The notes under the pieces: generated by a model
Databases searched by the model: none
The model's input: only the letters and a program-made list of their open reading frames with translations
What the model was told of the DNA's origin: nothing
Shown: piece by piece, positions 32,651-41,169 of the stretch
Layout: each line of letters opens with the position of its first letter
Numbering within the stretch: the stretch's first letter is position 1
Position numbers and translations under genes: made by a program
NCBI GenBank assembly: GCA_017644005.1
Contig: JAEPMJ010000004.1
Location: 488,885 to 552,884, forward strand
Direction: 5' to 3'
DNA length: 64,000 bases
Source: Rhizobiaceae bacterium
GTDB taxonomy: Bacteria > Pseudomonadota > Alphaproteobacteria > Rhizobiales > Rhizobiaceae

Positions 32651-33433
32651 TCAGCTGCCGTAGGCGTCGAAATCGAAGTACTTGTCGTTGATTTCCTTGT
32701 ACTTGCCGTTGGCGCGGATCGCATCGATCGCCGCGTTGAATTTCTCGCGCAGCTCGTCCTCGCCCTTGCGGATGGCAATACCCGCGCCCGGACCGTGGAT
32801 TTCGACAACCGGGGTGATGGTGCCAACGATCTTGCAGCAGGCGCCGTCGTCAGTGGCCAGCCAGTCCTGCAGGACGATGACATCGTCGACCACGGCGTCC
32901 ACACGGCCACTGTTGATGTCGAGCTTGTATTCATCAGCTGTCGGATAGAGCTTCACATCGCTGTCACTGTAGGTTGCTTCTGCATAGTTGGAGTGGGTGG
33001 TAGATCCCTGGACTCCTACCGCCTTGCCGGCAAGGTCTTCCTTGGTCACACCCGCGATATCGGTGTCCTTCGGTGCTGCCAGCGCCGGCGGCGTATTGTA
33101 GTATTTGTTGGTGAAGTCGACCTTTTCCATACGCTCTTCGGTGATCGACATGGAGGCGATGATGGCGTCGAACTTGCCCGCCTGCAGCGCTGGAATGATG
33201 CCGTCCCAGTCCTGGGTGACGAATTCGCAATCCGCCTTCATTTCCTCGCAGAGCGCTTTGGCGATGTCGATATCGAAACCGACCAGCGAGCCATCGGCCT
33301 CAAGACTGTTGAAGGGCGGGTAGGCGCCTTCGGTGCCGATCTTGAGTTTCATCATGTCCTGAGCCTGCGCGCCCCCCATGGCAACGGCCAGCGCGGCGGC
33401 TGCGGCGAGTGCGATACGCTTCGAAATACGCAT
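32651..33433 (-). CDS. Polar amino acid ABC transporter substrate-binding protein
   Basis: 260 residues from the ATG at 33433. A Sec signal peptide (MRISKRIALAAAAALAVAMG, cut after AQA) precedes a type 3 solute-binding domain: LKIGTEGAYPPFNSLEADGS, LVGFDIDIAKALCEEM, FDAIIASMSITEERM. The pattern GAYPPFN and the SMSIT.ER motif are typical of Lys/Arg/Orn and histidine binders. It heads an operon with two permeases but no ATPase gene is nearby, so the ATPase must come from elsewhere in the genome. Confidence 0.9.
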   Translation of the reverse strand: MRISKRIALAAAAALAVAMGGAQAQDMMKLKIGTEGAYPPFNSLEADGSLVGFDIDIAKALCEEMKADCEFVTQDWDGIIPALQAGKFDAIIASMSITEERMEKVDFTNKYYNTPPALAAPKDTDIAGVTKEDLAGKAVGVQGSTTHSNYAEATYSDSDVKLYPTADEYKLDINSGRVDAVVDDVIVLQDWLATDDGACCKIVGTITPVVEIHGPGAGIAIRKGEDELREKFNAAIDAIRANGKYKEINDKYFDFDAYGS

Positions 33434-33575
33434 GTTATTCCTCTCTGTTGTCTTTCGGTGCGCCGGAACCGGCGTCCGTGTGCCGGGCGCGATCTGTGCC
33501 GCACCCCCTGACCGATATTCCCACTGTCGTGGAGAGAATTGCAACCGCTAATAGCACGTGCCCGGATCAGGCGGC

Positions 33576-34082
33576 TCACGCACCGAGACCGAAGCGGTCG
33601 ACGATGAAGTCAGCAATGGCGCCAACATCGTCGATATCGAATACGGGCAATGATCCGTGGCGAAGCTCAAAGTCGGTCGCAATTGCGATAACCGAAGGAT
33701 CGGTGTCGGCAAGCGGGCGGTCTTCACCGGCTGAGCGGCGGCGTAGTTCGATCTTGGGATGGCCGCCATGTTTCCAGCCTTCGACTATGACGATGTCGGC
33801 GGGCGAGAGCCGGTCGAGAACGGCATCGAGCGGAGGTTCGTCTTCGTCGAGCAGTTCGTGCATAATTGCCCAGCGGCGCGCCGAGACAATCGCAACTTCG
33901 TGAGCGCCCGCGGCCCTGTGCCGGTAGGAATCGGTTCCGGGCACATCGATATCGAAATCGTGGTGCGCATGTTTGACCGTTGCTACGGCCAAACCTCGTG
34001 TTGCGAATTCGGCAACCAGCCGCTCGACCATGGTCGTCTTGCCGGAGTTCTTCCAGCCGGCAATTCCGAGTACCGGCGTCAT
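33576..34082 (-). CDS. mobB: Molybdopterin-guanine dinucleotide biosynthesis protein B
   Basis: 168 residues. P-loop GTPase-like protein with Walker A GWKNSGKTT (residues 8-16) close to the N-terminus, DVPGTDSYRHRAAGA (the switch region of MobB) and VIVEGWKHGGHPKIEL. It helps MobA attach GMP to molybdopterin. The start overlaps the mobA stop (ATGA), so the two are coupled. moaA lies 3 kb upstream on the same strand, giving a loose molybdenum-cofactor group. Confidence 0.92.
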   Translation of the reverse strand: MTPVLGIAGWKNSGKTTMVERLVAEFATRGLAVATVKHAHHDFDIDVPGTDSYRHRAAGAHEVAIVSARRWAIMHELLDEDEPPLDAVLDRLSPADIVIVEGWKHGGHPKIELRRRSAGEDRPLADTDPSVIAIATDFELRHGSLPVFDIDDVGAIADFIVDRFGLGA

Positions 34083-34693
34083 TGCCGTGCCGCCGCCATG
34101 CGCTTGGCCTCGTCGAAGTCCGCGGGCGTATTGACGTTGAAGAATGGATCTATGCCGGCCTCGTCGAGAAATTCACATGACGTATTGCTCCGGCTGTCGA
34201 CATAGTCGGTGACTTTCAAAGATGCCCCGCTCTGAAGCCAGCGACCTAGTGGTTCGCATTCCGCCAACGGCCAAAGACCGAAAACCGGGTGCCGGCGGCT
34301 CCGCGAGGCAGCGAGGACGATCTGGTCGGAGGTCCGGGCTGAGGCAAGCAGTCGCGACACCAGGTTGGTTGGGAAAAACGGAGCGTCAGTCGCGGCCGTG
34401 ACAATGTGACTCGCGGTGGTTTGCGCGCGTGCCCAGGTCAGGCCCGCAAGAATACCGGCGAGCGGACCGCGGCCGGCCGGTTCGGCATCGGGCAGCACGG
34501 GTGGCCGCGTATCGCCAAGCCGGGAGGGTTCGCAGTTGGCGCTGATCGCAAGAGGTCCGACCTGAGGTTCGAGCCTGTCAATCGCGCGGTCGATCAGGCG
34601 TTGGCCACAGATTTCGAGAAGAAACTTGTCGCGCCCGCCCATTCGACGTGACATGCCTCCCGCCAATACCAGACCCGCGATTGTCTCAACCAT
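34079..34693 (-). CDS. mobA: Molybdenum cofactor guanylyltransferase
   Basis: 204 residues from the ATG at 34693; the frame is open further upstream (to 35062) but that lies antisense inside or across the MFS gene end. The nucleotide-binding N-terminus reads GLVLAGGMSRRMGGRDKFLL, followed by PLAISAN, PDAEPAGRGPLAGILAGLTW and ATDAPFFP, all MobA motifs. It transfers GMP from GTP to molybdopterin to make MGD for enzymes of the DMSO reductase family. Coupled to mobB. Confidence 0.93.
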   Translation of the reverse strand: MVETIAGLVLAGGMSRRMGGRDKFLLEICGQRLIDRAIDRLEPQVGPLAISANCEPSRLGDTRPPVLPDAEPAGRGPLAGILAGLTWARAQTTASHIVTAATDAPFFPTNLVSRLLASARTSDQIVLAASRSRRHPVFGLWPLAECEPLGRWLQSGASLKVTDYVDSRSNTSCEFLDEAGIDPFFNVNTPADFDEAKRMAAARQ

Positions 34694-34704
34694 GTCCACG
34701 CACG

Positions 34705-35916
34705 TCAGCTGTCCCGCACCTGCCAGTCGATAAACATGACATAGATCGTACTCAGGACCGCCAGCGCAGCAGAGATGATCATGACGTATAGAAGCGGATT
34801 GGGTCCACTGGCGGGAGACAGAACCGCAGCTGCGACAAGGGCCATCAATGCACCGCCGCCAAGCTGCAATGTGCCGCCCAGGCCCGATGCCGCGCCCGCG
34901 AGACGCGGGCGGATGCTCACCATACCGGCATTCGCGTTCGGCAACGTCATTCCGTTGCCGATGCCGAATACGCCTGCGGGAAGAAACAGCGACAATGGAT
35001 GAACCAGTCCGGTCGAGAACAGGGCGATCGAGGCTGCGACGCCGGCGAGAGCAATCACACACCCTGCCAGCATCATGCGGTTGGTCCCAATCTGACGCGA
35101 GTAGCGTCCAGACAGGAAATTGCCGACAAGGTAACCCAACGCAACAAGCCCGAAATAGATGCCGTAGGAAGAAGGCGTCATGTGCAGATATTCCGTCGCG
35201 ATGAACGGACCGCCTCCGAGAAATGCAAAGAACGTTCCCGAGGTGAATGCGGACGTCAACGTGTAGCCCCAGAAGCGCCGCGATCGGAACAGTTCGGGGT
35301 AGGACCTTACCTGCTCGGCCATGTTGGATTCCGGTGCTTCATTGGTCTCTCCGAGATCAAAGTAGGTCAGCACCAGGCCGAGCAGTCCAAAGCCCGCCGC
35401 AAACCAGAATGTCGACTGCCAGCCCTGAAGTTCTTCCAGGAAGCCGCCAATCGTCGGCGCGATCATGGGCACGACCGCCATACCCATTGTGACATAGCCG
35501 ATACGGCTGGCCGCTTCGTCGATGTGGTTCACCGTATCGCGCACAACGGCGCGCGACAAAACGATGCCCGCGGAGGAGAAAGCCTGGAAGACCCGACATA
35601 CCAGAAGCGCCTCAATCGTCGGCATGAACGGCGCGGCTGCGGTCGCGGCGATGAAAATGACCAGTGAGACCATCAGCACCGGCCGTCTGCCGAAACGGTC
35701 GGACAGAGGTCCGATCAGCAGCTGCAGAAACGCGGTGGCTGCCAGAAAGACTGGAACCAGCAGTTGTGCTGCGCGATAGTCGGCGCCGTAGAATTTGGCG
35801 ATGCCCGGTAGCGATGGCAGGAAGATGTTCATCGCAAGGGCGCCGGTCGCCGCTATGACAACCAGGGTAAAAATGTGAGGCGGAGTGGAATTATCCAGCC
35901 AGCGTGGCTGCATCAT
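34705..35916 (-). CDS. Bcr/CflA-type MFS drug efflux transporter
   Basis: 403 residues with twelve hydrophobic helices, inner membrane. Bcr/CflA features: FLPSLPGIAKFYGADYRAAQ in the first periplasmic loop, GPLSDRFGRRPVLM between helices 2 and 3, RVFQAFSSAGIVLSRAVVRD in helix 4 (motif C region with the RavvRD signature). It likely exports drugs or small metabolites with proton exchange. It starts at ATG 35916 (a second ATG follows directly) and ends 12 bp before mobA. A palindrome upstream (35976-35989) overlaps a possible -35 element. Confidence 0.9.
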   Translation of the reverse strand: MMQPRWLDNSTPPHIFTLVVIAATGALAMNIFLPSLPGIAKFYGADYRAAQLLVPVFLAATAFLQLLIGPLSDRFGRRPVLMVSLVIFIAATAAAPFMPTIEALLVCRVFQAFSSAGIVLSRAVVRDTVNHIDEAASRIGYVTMGMAVVPMIAPTIGGFLEELQGWQSTFWFAAGFGLLGLVLTYFDLGETNEAPESNMAEQVRSYPELFRSRRFWGYTLTSAFTSGTFFAFLGGGPFIATEYLHMTPSSYGIYFGLVALGYLVGNFLSGRYSRQIGTNRMMLAGCVIALAGVAASIALFSTGLVHPLSLFLPAGVFGIGNGMTLPNANAGMVSIRPRLAGAASGLGGTLQLGGGALMALVAAAVLSPASGPNPLLYVMIISAALAVLSTIYVMFIDWQVRDS

Positions 35917-35975
35917 ATCTCTTTCATCTTATTCGCATGCAAACAATCACTACGCATCTAGACGATTTCAACCAC

Positions 35976-35989
35976 ACTTGAAGTCAAGT
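35976..35989 (-). promoter_or_regulatory. Possible operator of the MFS gene
   Basis: ACTTGA-AG-TCAAGT, a 14-base palindrome in the 93 bp between the MFS start and the end of the DMT transporter gene. On the minus strand it contains TTGACT, a good -35 hexamer, so a bound regulator would block transcription. No regulator gene is adjacent. A single short palindrome may be chance. Confidence 0.35.
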
Positions 35990-36009
35990 TTTTTCGTGAG
36001 CTTGTGCGC

Positions 36010-36924
36010 TTAAAGGCCGTCGGGCGCCATGCCTTCGCCGGTAGTGTCCGAGATCGGCTTTGCGCGCCCAACCTTGCGTTCACGGTAAAGAGAGTAGAGT
36101 CCCGAACCGATGATCAATGCCGAACCGACGATCATGGGTGTGTCGAGATTTTCGTTGAACAGAAATACGCCGAAAAGCACCGCCCATAGCAGCGCGGTGT
36201 AGCGAAACGGGGCGACAAATGCGATTTCGCCGGTACGCATCGCCAGGATGATGAACTGGTAGCCAACGAGAAGCAGCACGGCCGCTGCTGCGAGGAGGCC
36301 AATATCGGATGCCGTTACCGGTGCCCAGCCGCCGAGCGGCACGACCATTATGCCGCCCGCAATGGTCACGCCGAGCGCCGTTGTCGTCGAAATCATGAGC
36401 GACGGGATTTCTTCCGGTATGCCGCGGGTAATGAGATCACGCGCCGCAGCGAAGCAAACGCTGACCAGGACTGCGATCGAAAACGTATTGAAGCCTTCGA
36501 CGCCTGGTCGAACGATCACCATCACGCCGGTGAAACCGACCGCAATGGCAGCCCAGCGCCTCCACCTCACCGGTTCCCGAAAGAACAGGGCTGCTCCCAT
36601 GGTTACCGCCAGCGGCAGCGACTGAAGGATAGCTGAGACGTTGGAGAAGGGCATGTTGGCAAGCGCGAACAGAAACAGGAACGTCGCGCCGAGTTCACAG
36701 CCCGCCCGAGCTGCAACAAGCGGATTCAAGACCAGAGCGGGACGACGGAGAGCACCCTGATGCCAAGCCAGCAAGCCGATCAGAAGCGTGGCGAACATAC
36801 CGCGGATCAGCATGATCTGGCCGACGCTGAAGGCGTCCGTCAGGCTCTTGACGATCGCATCATTGGCTGAAAAGCCGAACATGGCCAACGCCATGAAAAG
36901 CGCGGCGCGCGGATTGGCTGACAA
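36010..36924 (-). CDS. DMT-superfamily (EamA) transporter
   Basis: 304 residues from a TTG at 36924, chosen because an in-frame stop lies five codons further up; an ATG at 36894 is the alternative. Ten hydrophobic helices in two EamA halves (about 5-135 and 148-280), with FSANDAIVKSL in helix 1, ELGATFLFLFALANMPFSNV and VAPFRYTALLWAVLFGVFLFNE as the typical end-of-half motifs. Probable exporter of metabolites; substrate unknown. Confidence 0.87.
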   Translation of the reverse strand: MSANPRAALFMALAMFGFSANDAIVKSLTDAFSVGQIMLIRGMFATLLIGLLAWHQGALRRPALVLNPLVAARAGCELGATFLFLFALANMPFSNVSAILQSLPLAVTMGAALFFREPVRWRRWAAIAVGFTGVMVIVRPGVEGFNTFSIAVLVSVCFAAARDLITRGIPEEIPSLMISTTTALGVTIAGGIMVVPLGGWAPVTASDIGLLAAAAVLLLVGYQFIILAMRTGEIAFVAPFRYTALLWAVLFGVFLFNENLDTPMIVGSALIIGSGLYSLYRERKVGRAKPISDTTGEGMAPDGL

Positions 36925-37010
36925 TACGAGAATTCCGATTCAGTACAAAGGCATGTACCGATTGCTTAGTACCGCGAGCTGGCACTGACAATTGGGCCAG
37001 TGTGAGGTGC

Positions 37011-38018
37011 TCAGCCGCCAGTAACACTCATGTGCCGTGACACCGAAGGGCGCTTGGTGTTGCGGTCGATAATAAAATCGTGGCCCTTGGGCTTGCGGTC
37101 GATTGCCCGGTCGATCGCTTCCGATACAAGGTCGTTGCCTTCCGAAGCGCGCAGCGGCGCCCTCAGGTCGGCAGCGTCTTCCTGGCCCAGACACATATAC
37201 AACGTACCTGTGCAAGTGAGGCGCACACGGTTGCAGCTTTCGCAGAAATTGTGGGTCATCGGCGTGATGAAACCCAGTCTGCCATTGGTTTCCGCGACAT
37301 CGACGTAGCGTGCCGGGCCGCCGGTCTTGTAGGGGATGTCCGTCAGCGTGAAAGTCTGCTCCAGGGTCCGGCGCATCTGCGACAGCGGCAGATACTGATC
37401 GGTGCGGTCGGCGTCGATCTCACCCATCGGCATCGTCTCGATCAGCGTCAAATCCATGTCCGAACCGTGTGCCCAGCGCATCAGCTCGGGGATTTCCCGG
37501 TCGTTGAAGTTTTTCAGCGCCACGGCGTTGATCTTGATCCTGATGCCGGCGGCACGCGCTGCATCTATGCCGCGAAGCACCTTGTCGAGATCGCCCCAGC
37601 GGGTAATTTCACGGAATTTCGCCGGGTCAAGCGTATCCAGCGAAACATTGACGCGTTTCACACCGCAATCGGCAAGCTCCGCCGCGTGCCGTGCGAGCTG
37701 GGAGCCATTGGTGGTCAGCGTCAATTCGTCGAGTGCGCCGCTGTCGAGATGCCGCGACAGCTGGCGTATCAGGTGCATGACGTTCTTGCGTACCAGCGGT
37801 TCGCCACCGGTCAGCCGCAGCTTGCGCACGCCCTTTTCGATAAACACCGAGCACAGACGGTCCAGCTCCTCCAGCGACAGCAGGTCCTTTTTGGGCAGAA
37901 AGGTCATGTCTTCTGCCATGCAATAGGTGCAGCGGAAGTCGCAGCGATCCGTAACCGATACGCGCAGATAGCTGATGCCGCGGCCGAATGGATCGATCAT
38001 CTGTGCAGGGTGCTGCAT
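37011..38018 (-). CDS. moaA: GTP 3',8-cyclase
   Basis: 335 residues. Radical SAM enzyme for the first step of molybdopterin synthesis. The N-terminal 4Fe-4S site CxxxCxxC is Cys26, Cys30, Cys33 ([14 protein letters not shown]); the C-terminal cluster site is [14 protein letters not shown]; the functionally required Gly-Gly end is present (MSVTGG). SAM-binding [10 protein letters not shown] is also seen. It is divergent from the DUF971 gene and upstream of mobA/mobB on the same strand. Confidence 0.96.
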   Translation of the reverse strand: MQHPAQMIDPFGRGISYLRVSVTDRCDFRCTYCMAEDMTFLPKKDLLSLEELDRLCSVFIEKGVRKLRLTGGEPLVRKNVMHLIRQLSRHLDSGALDELTLTTNGSQLARHAAELADCGVKRVNVSLDTLDPAKFREITRWGDLDKVLRGIDAARAAGIRIKINAVALKNFNDREIPELMRWAHGSDMDLTLIETMPMGEIDADRTDQYLPLSQMRRTLEQTFTLTDIPYKTGGPARYVDVAETNGRLGFITPMTHNFCESCNRVRLTCTGTLYMCLGQEDAADLRAPLRASEGNDLVSEAIDRAIDRKPKGHDFIIDRNTKRPSVSRHMSVTGG

Positions 38019-38187
38019 GGTCTTACGAAAACTCCTCAGCCAAATGTCGGGTTCCGAAGCAACAAATCAAGTGCCGCGATTACCTAGTATCATCGCGCCG
38101 CAAGCCGGTGCAATTGCGACAGGCCATACGGGGCATGGACCAGAAGTTAATGCGACGCTATGGGATCATTGCGAAAGCAGGTAAACA

Positions 38188-38547
38188 ATGACCCCACCTA
38201 CCGAATTGCGCGTATCCAAGGATCGCCGCGAACTCACGGTCACTTTCAGTGCAACTTCCCACCGTCTGACGGCAGAATTGTTGCGCGTTCTATCTCCCTC
38301 TGCCGAGGTGCAGGGCCATTCGCCGGATCAGCGGGTCACGGTTCCCGGTAAGCGCGATGTCACCATCCGTGCCGTGGAGCCGGTTGGCAACTATGCGGTG
38401 CGCATCATTTTTGACGACGGCCACGATACCGGCCTGTTCACCTGGGTCTATCTCGACACGCTCGGGAAAGAGAAGGACGCGCGATGGGCGTCCTATCTCG
38501 CGGAACTTGAAGCAAAAGGGCTTTCGCGCGGTCGGGAAGGTGGCTGA
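38188..38547 (+). CDS. DUF971 (GBBH-like N-terminal domain) protein
   Basis: 119 residues, with GCAGGTAAAC before the ATG. The single domain matches DUF971: TELRVSKDRRELTVTF, LTAELLRVLSPSAEVQGH, VGNYAVRIIFDDGHDTGLFTW and YLDTLG. Such small proteins occur alone or near Mrp/ApbC iron-sulfur carriers and are related to the N-terminal domain of gamma-butyrobetaine hydroxylase. In this window it stands opposite moaA, whose product needs iron-sulfur clusters. Confidence 0.9.
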   Translation: MTPPTELRVSKDRRELTVTFSATSHRLTAELLRVLSPSAEVQGHSPDQRVTVPGKRDVTIRAVEPVGNYAVRIIFDDGHDTGLFTWVYLDTLGKEKDARWASYLAELEAKGLSRGREGG

Positions 38548-38802
38548 GTCGGGGACAGGGCATAGCAAAAACCACCACGATCGGGGAGATTGAAGCGCTC
38601 GATGGCAAGCCCGGTCAGATCTCGCTGGCGAAAGAGGTCGACCGGATCGTCCCCGATGTGCCACCTGCTTCGAAGCATCACCCTTCTTCACGCTGGCGGC
38701 CGTATATCCCGAGGGCGCTGATTGCTCACCAAGCGGCGGTCGTGCGACCGCTTATGACGCCGACTGGCCGGGCAGGGCTGCAGAAACGACTGCGGTGAAG
38801 CT
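38548..38802 (+). other. Intergenic region, possible gene remnant
   Basis: 255 bp between the DUF971 gene and the convergent deacetylase gene. One plus-strand frame without a start codon near its beginning (38567-38797) reads AKTTTIGEIEALDGKPGQIS and on to a stop; the first part looks coding, the latter part does not. It may be a decayed gene. No terminator is evident. Confidence 0.3.
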
Positions 38803-39636
38803 CTAGTGCGAGACCGCGGCTACGATCAGCGACTCGGCGCCGCGCGACCGTGGCACCAGATGAACGACCTTGAAGCCGCGCTTGTTAAGATCGTCCAGAA
38901 ACTGCGGCAGCATCGATGCGGTGCGCGAGTGGATGTCGTGGAAAAGCACGATGCCTGAACCTTTCGCCTCAAGCCTGGCGATTGTGCGGGCGCGCACCTG
39001 ATCTGGCGTTGAAACGATGTAGTCCTTGGAATCCACTGTCGGGTCGACAACGACCGTGCCTTGCATGGCCAGATGCCGCCTGAGCGCGGCCGTCGAAGCG
39101 AGATAGGGGAAGCGGAAGAAAGGCGCGATACGCGAGCGGTTTGGCCCAAGAGCGGCCACCACGCTGCGCTTGCCCGTGTCGATCTCGGCCACTGCGTTTT
39201 CGAAAGACATGGAGGCAAGGTTCGGGTGGTTTTGCGTGTGCGTCGCGATGGTATGGCCGCGTGCAGCGACGTCTCGCACGAGGTGCGGATACGCGTTTGC
39301 CATCTGACCCACTGTGAAAAAGGTAGCTTTTACACCGTGTCGGTCGAGCGTGTTCAGGATCGACGGCGTTTTGCCGGGGATGGGTCCGTCATCGAAGGTC
39401 AGTACGACCTCGCCGCGAGCGAGTATGAGGTCGGCAAGACTGCCGACGCGGATAGTGCGCCCTTTCAATGAGCCGCGCGGTCCGGGGAAGGACATGATGT
39501 CACCCGGCTGCGAAAGATCCGGCCGCTTTTCGGCTGCAAATGCCAGCTTCGGCGGTTCGACCTGTTTGGGCTTTGTGGTGCAGGCGGCGAGGTTGAGAGC
39601 GGCGGCGACAGCCACTAGGGCTCGGAACAAACGCAT
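38803..39636 (-). CDS. Polysaccharide deacetylase family lipoprotein
   Basis: 277 residues. A lipoprotein signal peptide ends in LNLAAC with Cys19. The NodB-homology domain (about 70-265) has motif 1 VLTFDDGP (catalytic and metal Asp), motif 2 HTIATHTQNHPNL (metal His residues) and motif 3 FRFPYLAS (usually RxPY/RPPY; here FRFPY). The C-terminal LFHDIHSRT supplies the last His. Likely removes acetyl groups from a surface or cell-wall polysaccharide, anchored in a membrane and facing the periplasm. Confidence 0.9.
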   Translation of the reverse strand: MRLFRALVAVAAALNLAACTTKPKQVEPPKLAFAAEKRPDLSQPGDIMSFPGPRGSLKGRTIRVGSLADLILARGEVVLTFDDGPIPGKTPSILNTLDRHGVKATFFTVGQMANAYPHLVRDVAARGHTIATHTQNHPNLASMSFENAVAEIDTGKRSVVAALGPNRSRIAPFFRFPYLASTAALRRHLAMQGTVVVDPTVDSKDYIVSTPDQVRARTIARLEAKGSGIVLFHDIHSRTASMLPQFLDDLNKRGFKVVHLVPRSRGAESLIVAAVSH

Positions 39637-39744
39637 AAGGCACTCACTCGCTCAAACTAAAACCAAGGCGAGGGTGCGGGAATATGGTTAATGCCTGGAT
39701 AATCGACGCTGCGGCGCGTTTACCAAGGTATCCGCCGTCGAGGG

Positions 39745-40197
39745 TTAGTCCTCTTTGAGCATTTCGGCAATGCGATGCATCTGCTCGCCCAGCGCATCGC
39801 ACTCGGCAGGAGTGGACTGAGCCATCACCCGGTCGATCAGCCCCGTGTAGATCGCGAGCGCCTTGCCGAGCAGGACCTCTCCATCATCGGTCAAAAAGAG
39901 CCTCATTACCCTCTTGTCCTTTGCATCGCCTTCGCGCCGCAAGAGACCCTGCGATTCCAGCTGCGGCAGAAGCATCGTTATGTTGGAACGGCCAACAAGC
40001 AGCTTTCGCGCCAGCTCATGCTGCGACATGCCCGGATGACGGTGTAGGTTCATCAGTATGTCGAGCTGAACGAGCTTGATGCCGAGGGGGGCGAGCGATT
40101 TGCTGAGCTCGCGGACGATTGCCTTTTCGGCACGGATGACGGCAATCCAGTTTTTGAAGCGCGGATTGTCCCATGGCGGGTCTTGTAGTTTGTTCAT
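39745..40197 (-). CDS. MarR-family transcriptional regulator
   Basis: 150 residues. Winged helix core: HPGMSQHELARKLLVGRSNI, LLPQLESQGLLRREGDAKDKR and VMRLFLTDDGE (wing). It is divergent from the alpha/beta hydrolase gene with 47 bp between the starts. The start codon itself lies in one of two 14-bp palindromes (40192-40225), and no ribosome binding site is visible, so the mRNA may be leaderless or the true start may be different. Likely represses itself and the hydrolase. Confidence 0.9.
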   Translation of the reverse strand: MNKLQDPPWDNPRFKNWIAVIRAEKAIVRELSKSLAPLGIKLVQLDILMNLHRHPGMSQHELARKLLVGRSNITMLLPQLESQGLLRREGDAKDKRVMRLFLTDDGEVLLGKALAIYTGLIDRVMAQSTPAECDALGEQMHRIAEMLKED

Positions 40198-40225
40198 GGT
40201 TGAACTAATATGTTCATGTTTGAAC
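40192..40225. promoter_or_regulatory. Paired MarR operator boxes
   Basis: GTTCATGGTTGAAC (40192-40205) and GTTCATGTTTGAAC (40212-40225), two 14-base palindromes with arms GTTCA/TGAAC, centre to centre 20 bp, i.e. two helical turns. They fill most of the gap between the divergent MarR and hydrolase genes, so they should control both. Box 1 covers the annotated marR start codon. Confidence 0.75.
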
Positions 40226-40244
40226 TATTTCAAGGAATCCCACT

Positions 40245-41168
40245 ATGGCATCATTCGGCTTCCTGGTCATCCGCGGGCTGTTTGCTGTTGCGGAACATGT
40301 CTCGCCGGCGGCAACGGGCCGTGCGGCATTTCAGTTGTTTAGCCGGGTTCCGCATCCCGGCAGGGTGTCCGACAAGGAACGCGCGGCGCTGGAAAAGGCC
40401 GAGCATATCATGCGGGAAGGGCGGCGGCACCGGCTCAATCTCGAAGGCGGGGGCTGGATAACAGCATATGATTTTGCTTCGCCGCAGGGCCGGCGGGCGC
40501 CCACCGTGCTTGTGCTGCATGGCTGGCGCTCGCGGGCGGCTCATATGTCCGGGATTGTTGACGGGTTGGTGCATGGCGGTTTCCGGGTCATTGCGCTTGA
40601 CCTCCCGGGGCACGGTGAATCGGGTGGCCGCTATCTGAATATGGCGAATGCCGTGGCTTCGGTCCGCGCGGCCGACCAGTGGTTCGGGCCTTTCTCCGCG
40701 ATCGTCGGCCACTCTTTCGGCGGCGCTGTCGCAGCGAATGCAATCGTGGGGTCGGTAACTGGCATTCCGCCAGTAGCCGCCGGACGGCTGGTCACGGTCT
40801 CGGCGCCCAGTTCCATGCCGGCCATATTCCGCGAGTTCGGGCGGTTCCTCAATCTTGGAGCGCGGGCACAGACGGCGCTCGCCTTGCGCGTCCTCAAGAT
40901 CACCGGGCGGCCGCTGGAGGAGTTCGTGGTTGCACGGCAGCTGGCCGAACATCCGGTGCCTGCTCTTGTGGTGCATGCGCCCGACGACAAGGAAGTGCCG
41001 GCCAGCGAGGCCGAATCTATGGCTAAAGCCGGGCCACATGTGCGGCTTCACTGGGCACCGGGGCTGGGGCACCGACGCATTCTGAGCGATTGCGATGTGA
41101 CGAAGCGGATAGTGGAGTTCCTGACCGACCCGGACATCCGGGCGGTGCGACCGGCGGCCGCCGCGTAG
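40245..41168 (+). CDS. Alpha/beta hydrolase, MarR-controlled
   Basis: 307 residues. The core has the oxyanion segment LVLHGWRSRAAHM, LDLPGHGESGG, nucleophile elbow VGHSFGGAVA (Ser near 149), acid VVHAPDDKEVP and base GLGHRRIL, a complete triad. It starts at ATG 40245 with AAGGAAT upstream. The N-terminal 50 residues contain a short hydrophobic stretch, so weak membrane association is possible. Divergent from the MarR gene and behind two operator boxes; it may detoxify the compound sensed by that regulator (inference). Confidence 0.85.
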   Translation: MASFGFLVIRGLFAVAEHVSPAATGRAAFQLFSRVPHPGRVSDKERAALEKAEHIMREGRRHRLNLEGGGWITAYDFASPQGRRAPTVLVLHGWRSRAAHMSGIVDGLVHGGFRVIALDLPGHGESGGRYLNMANAVASVRAADQWFGPFSAIVGHSFGGAVAANAIVGSVTGIPPVAAGRLVTVSAPSSMPAIFREFGRFLNLGARAQTALALRVLKITGRPLEEFVVARQLAEHPVPALVVHAPDDKEVPASEAESMAKAGPHVRLHWAPGLGHRRILSDCDVTKRIVEFLTDPDIRAVRPAAAA

Positions 41169-41169
41169 G

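Noticed and set aside
35976..35989. SoxR box at the MFS promoter
   Set aside because: SoxR sites have arms in the order TCAAGT...ACTTGA; here the order is reversed, and no soxR gene is near.
38019..38187. Molybdenum cofactor riboswitch before moaA
   Set aside because: I could not find the paired stems of that element in the 169-bp divergent region; it looks like an ordinary promoter region.
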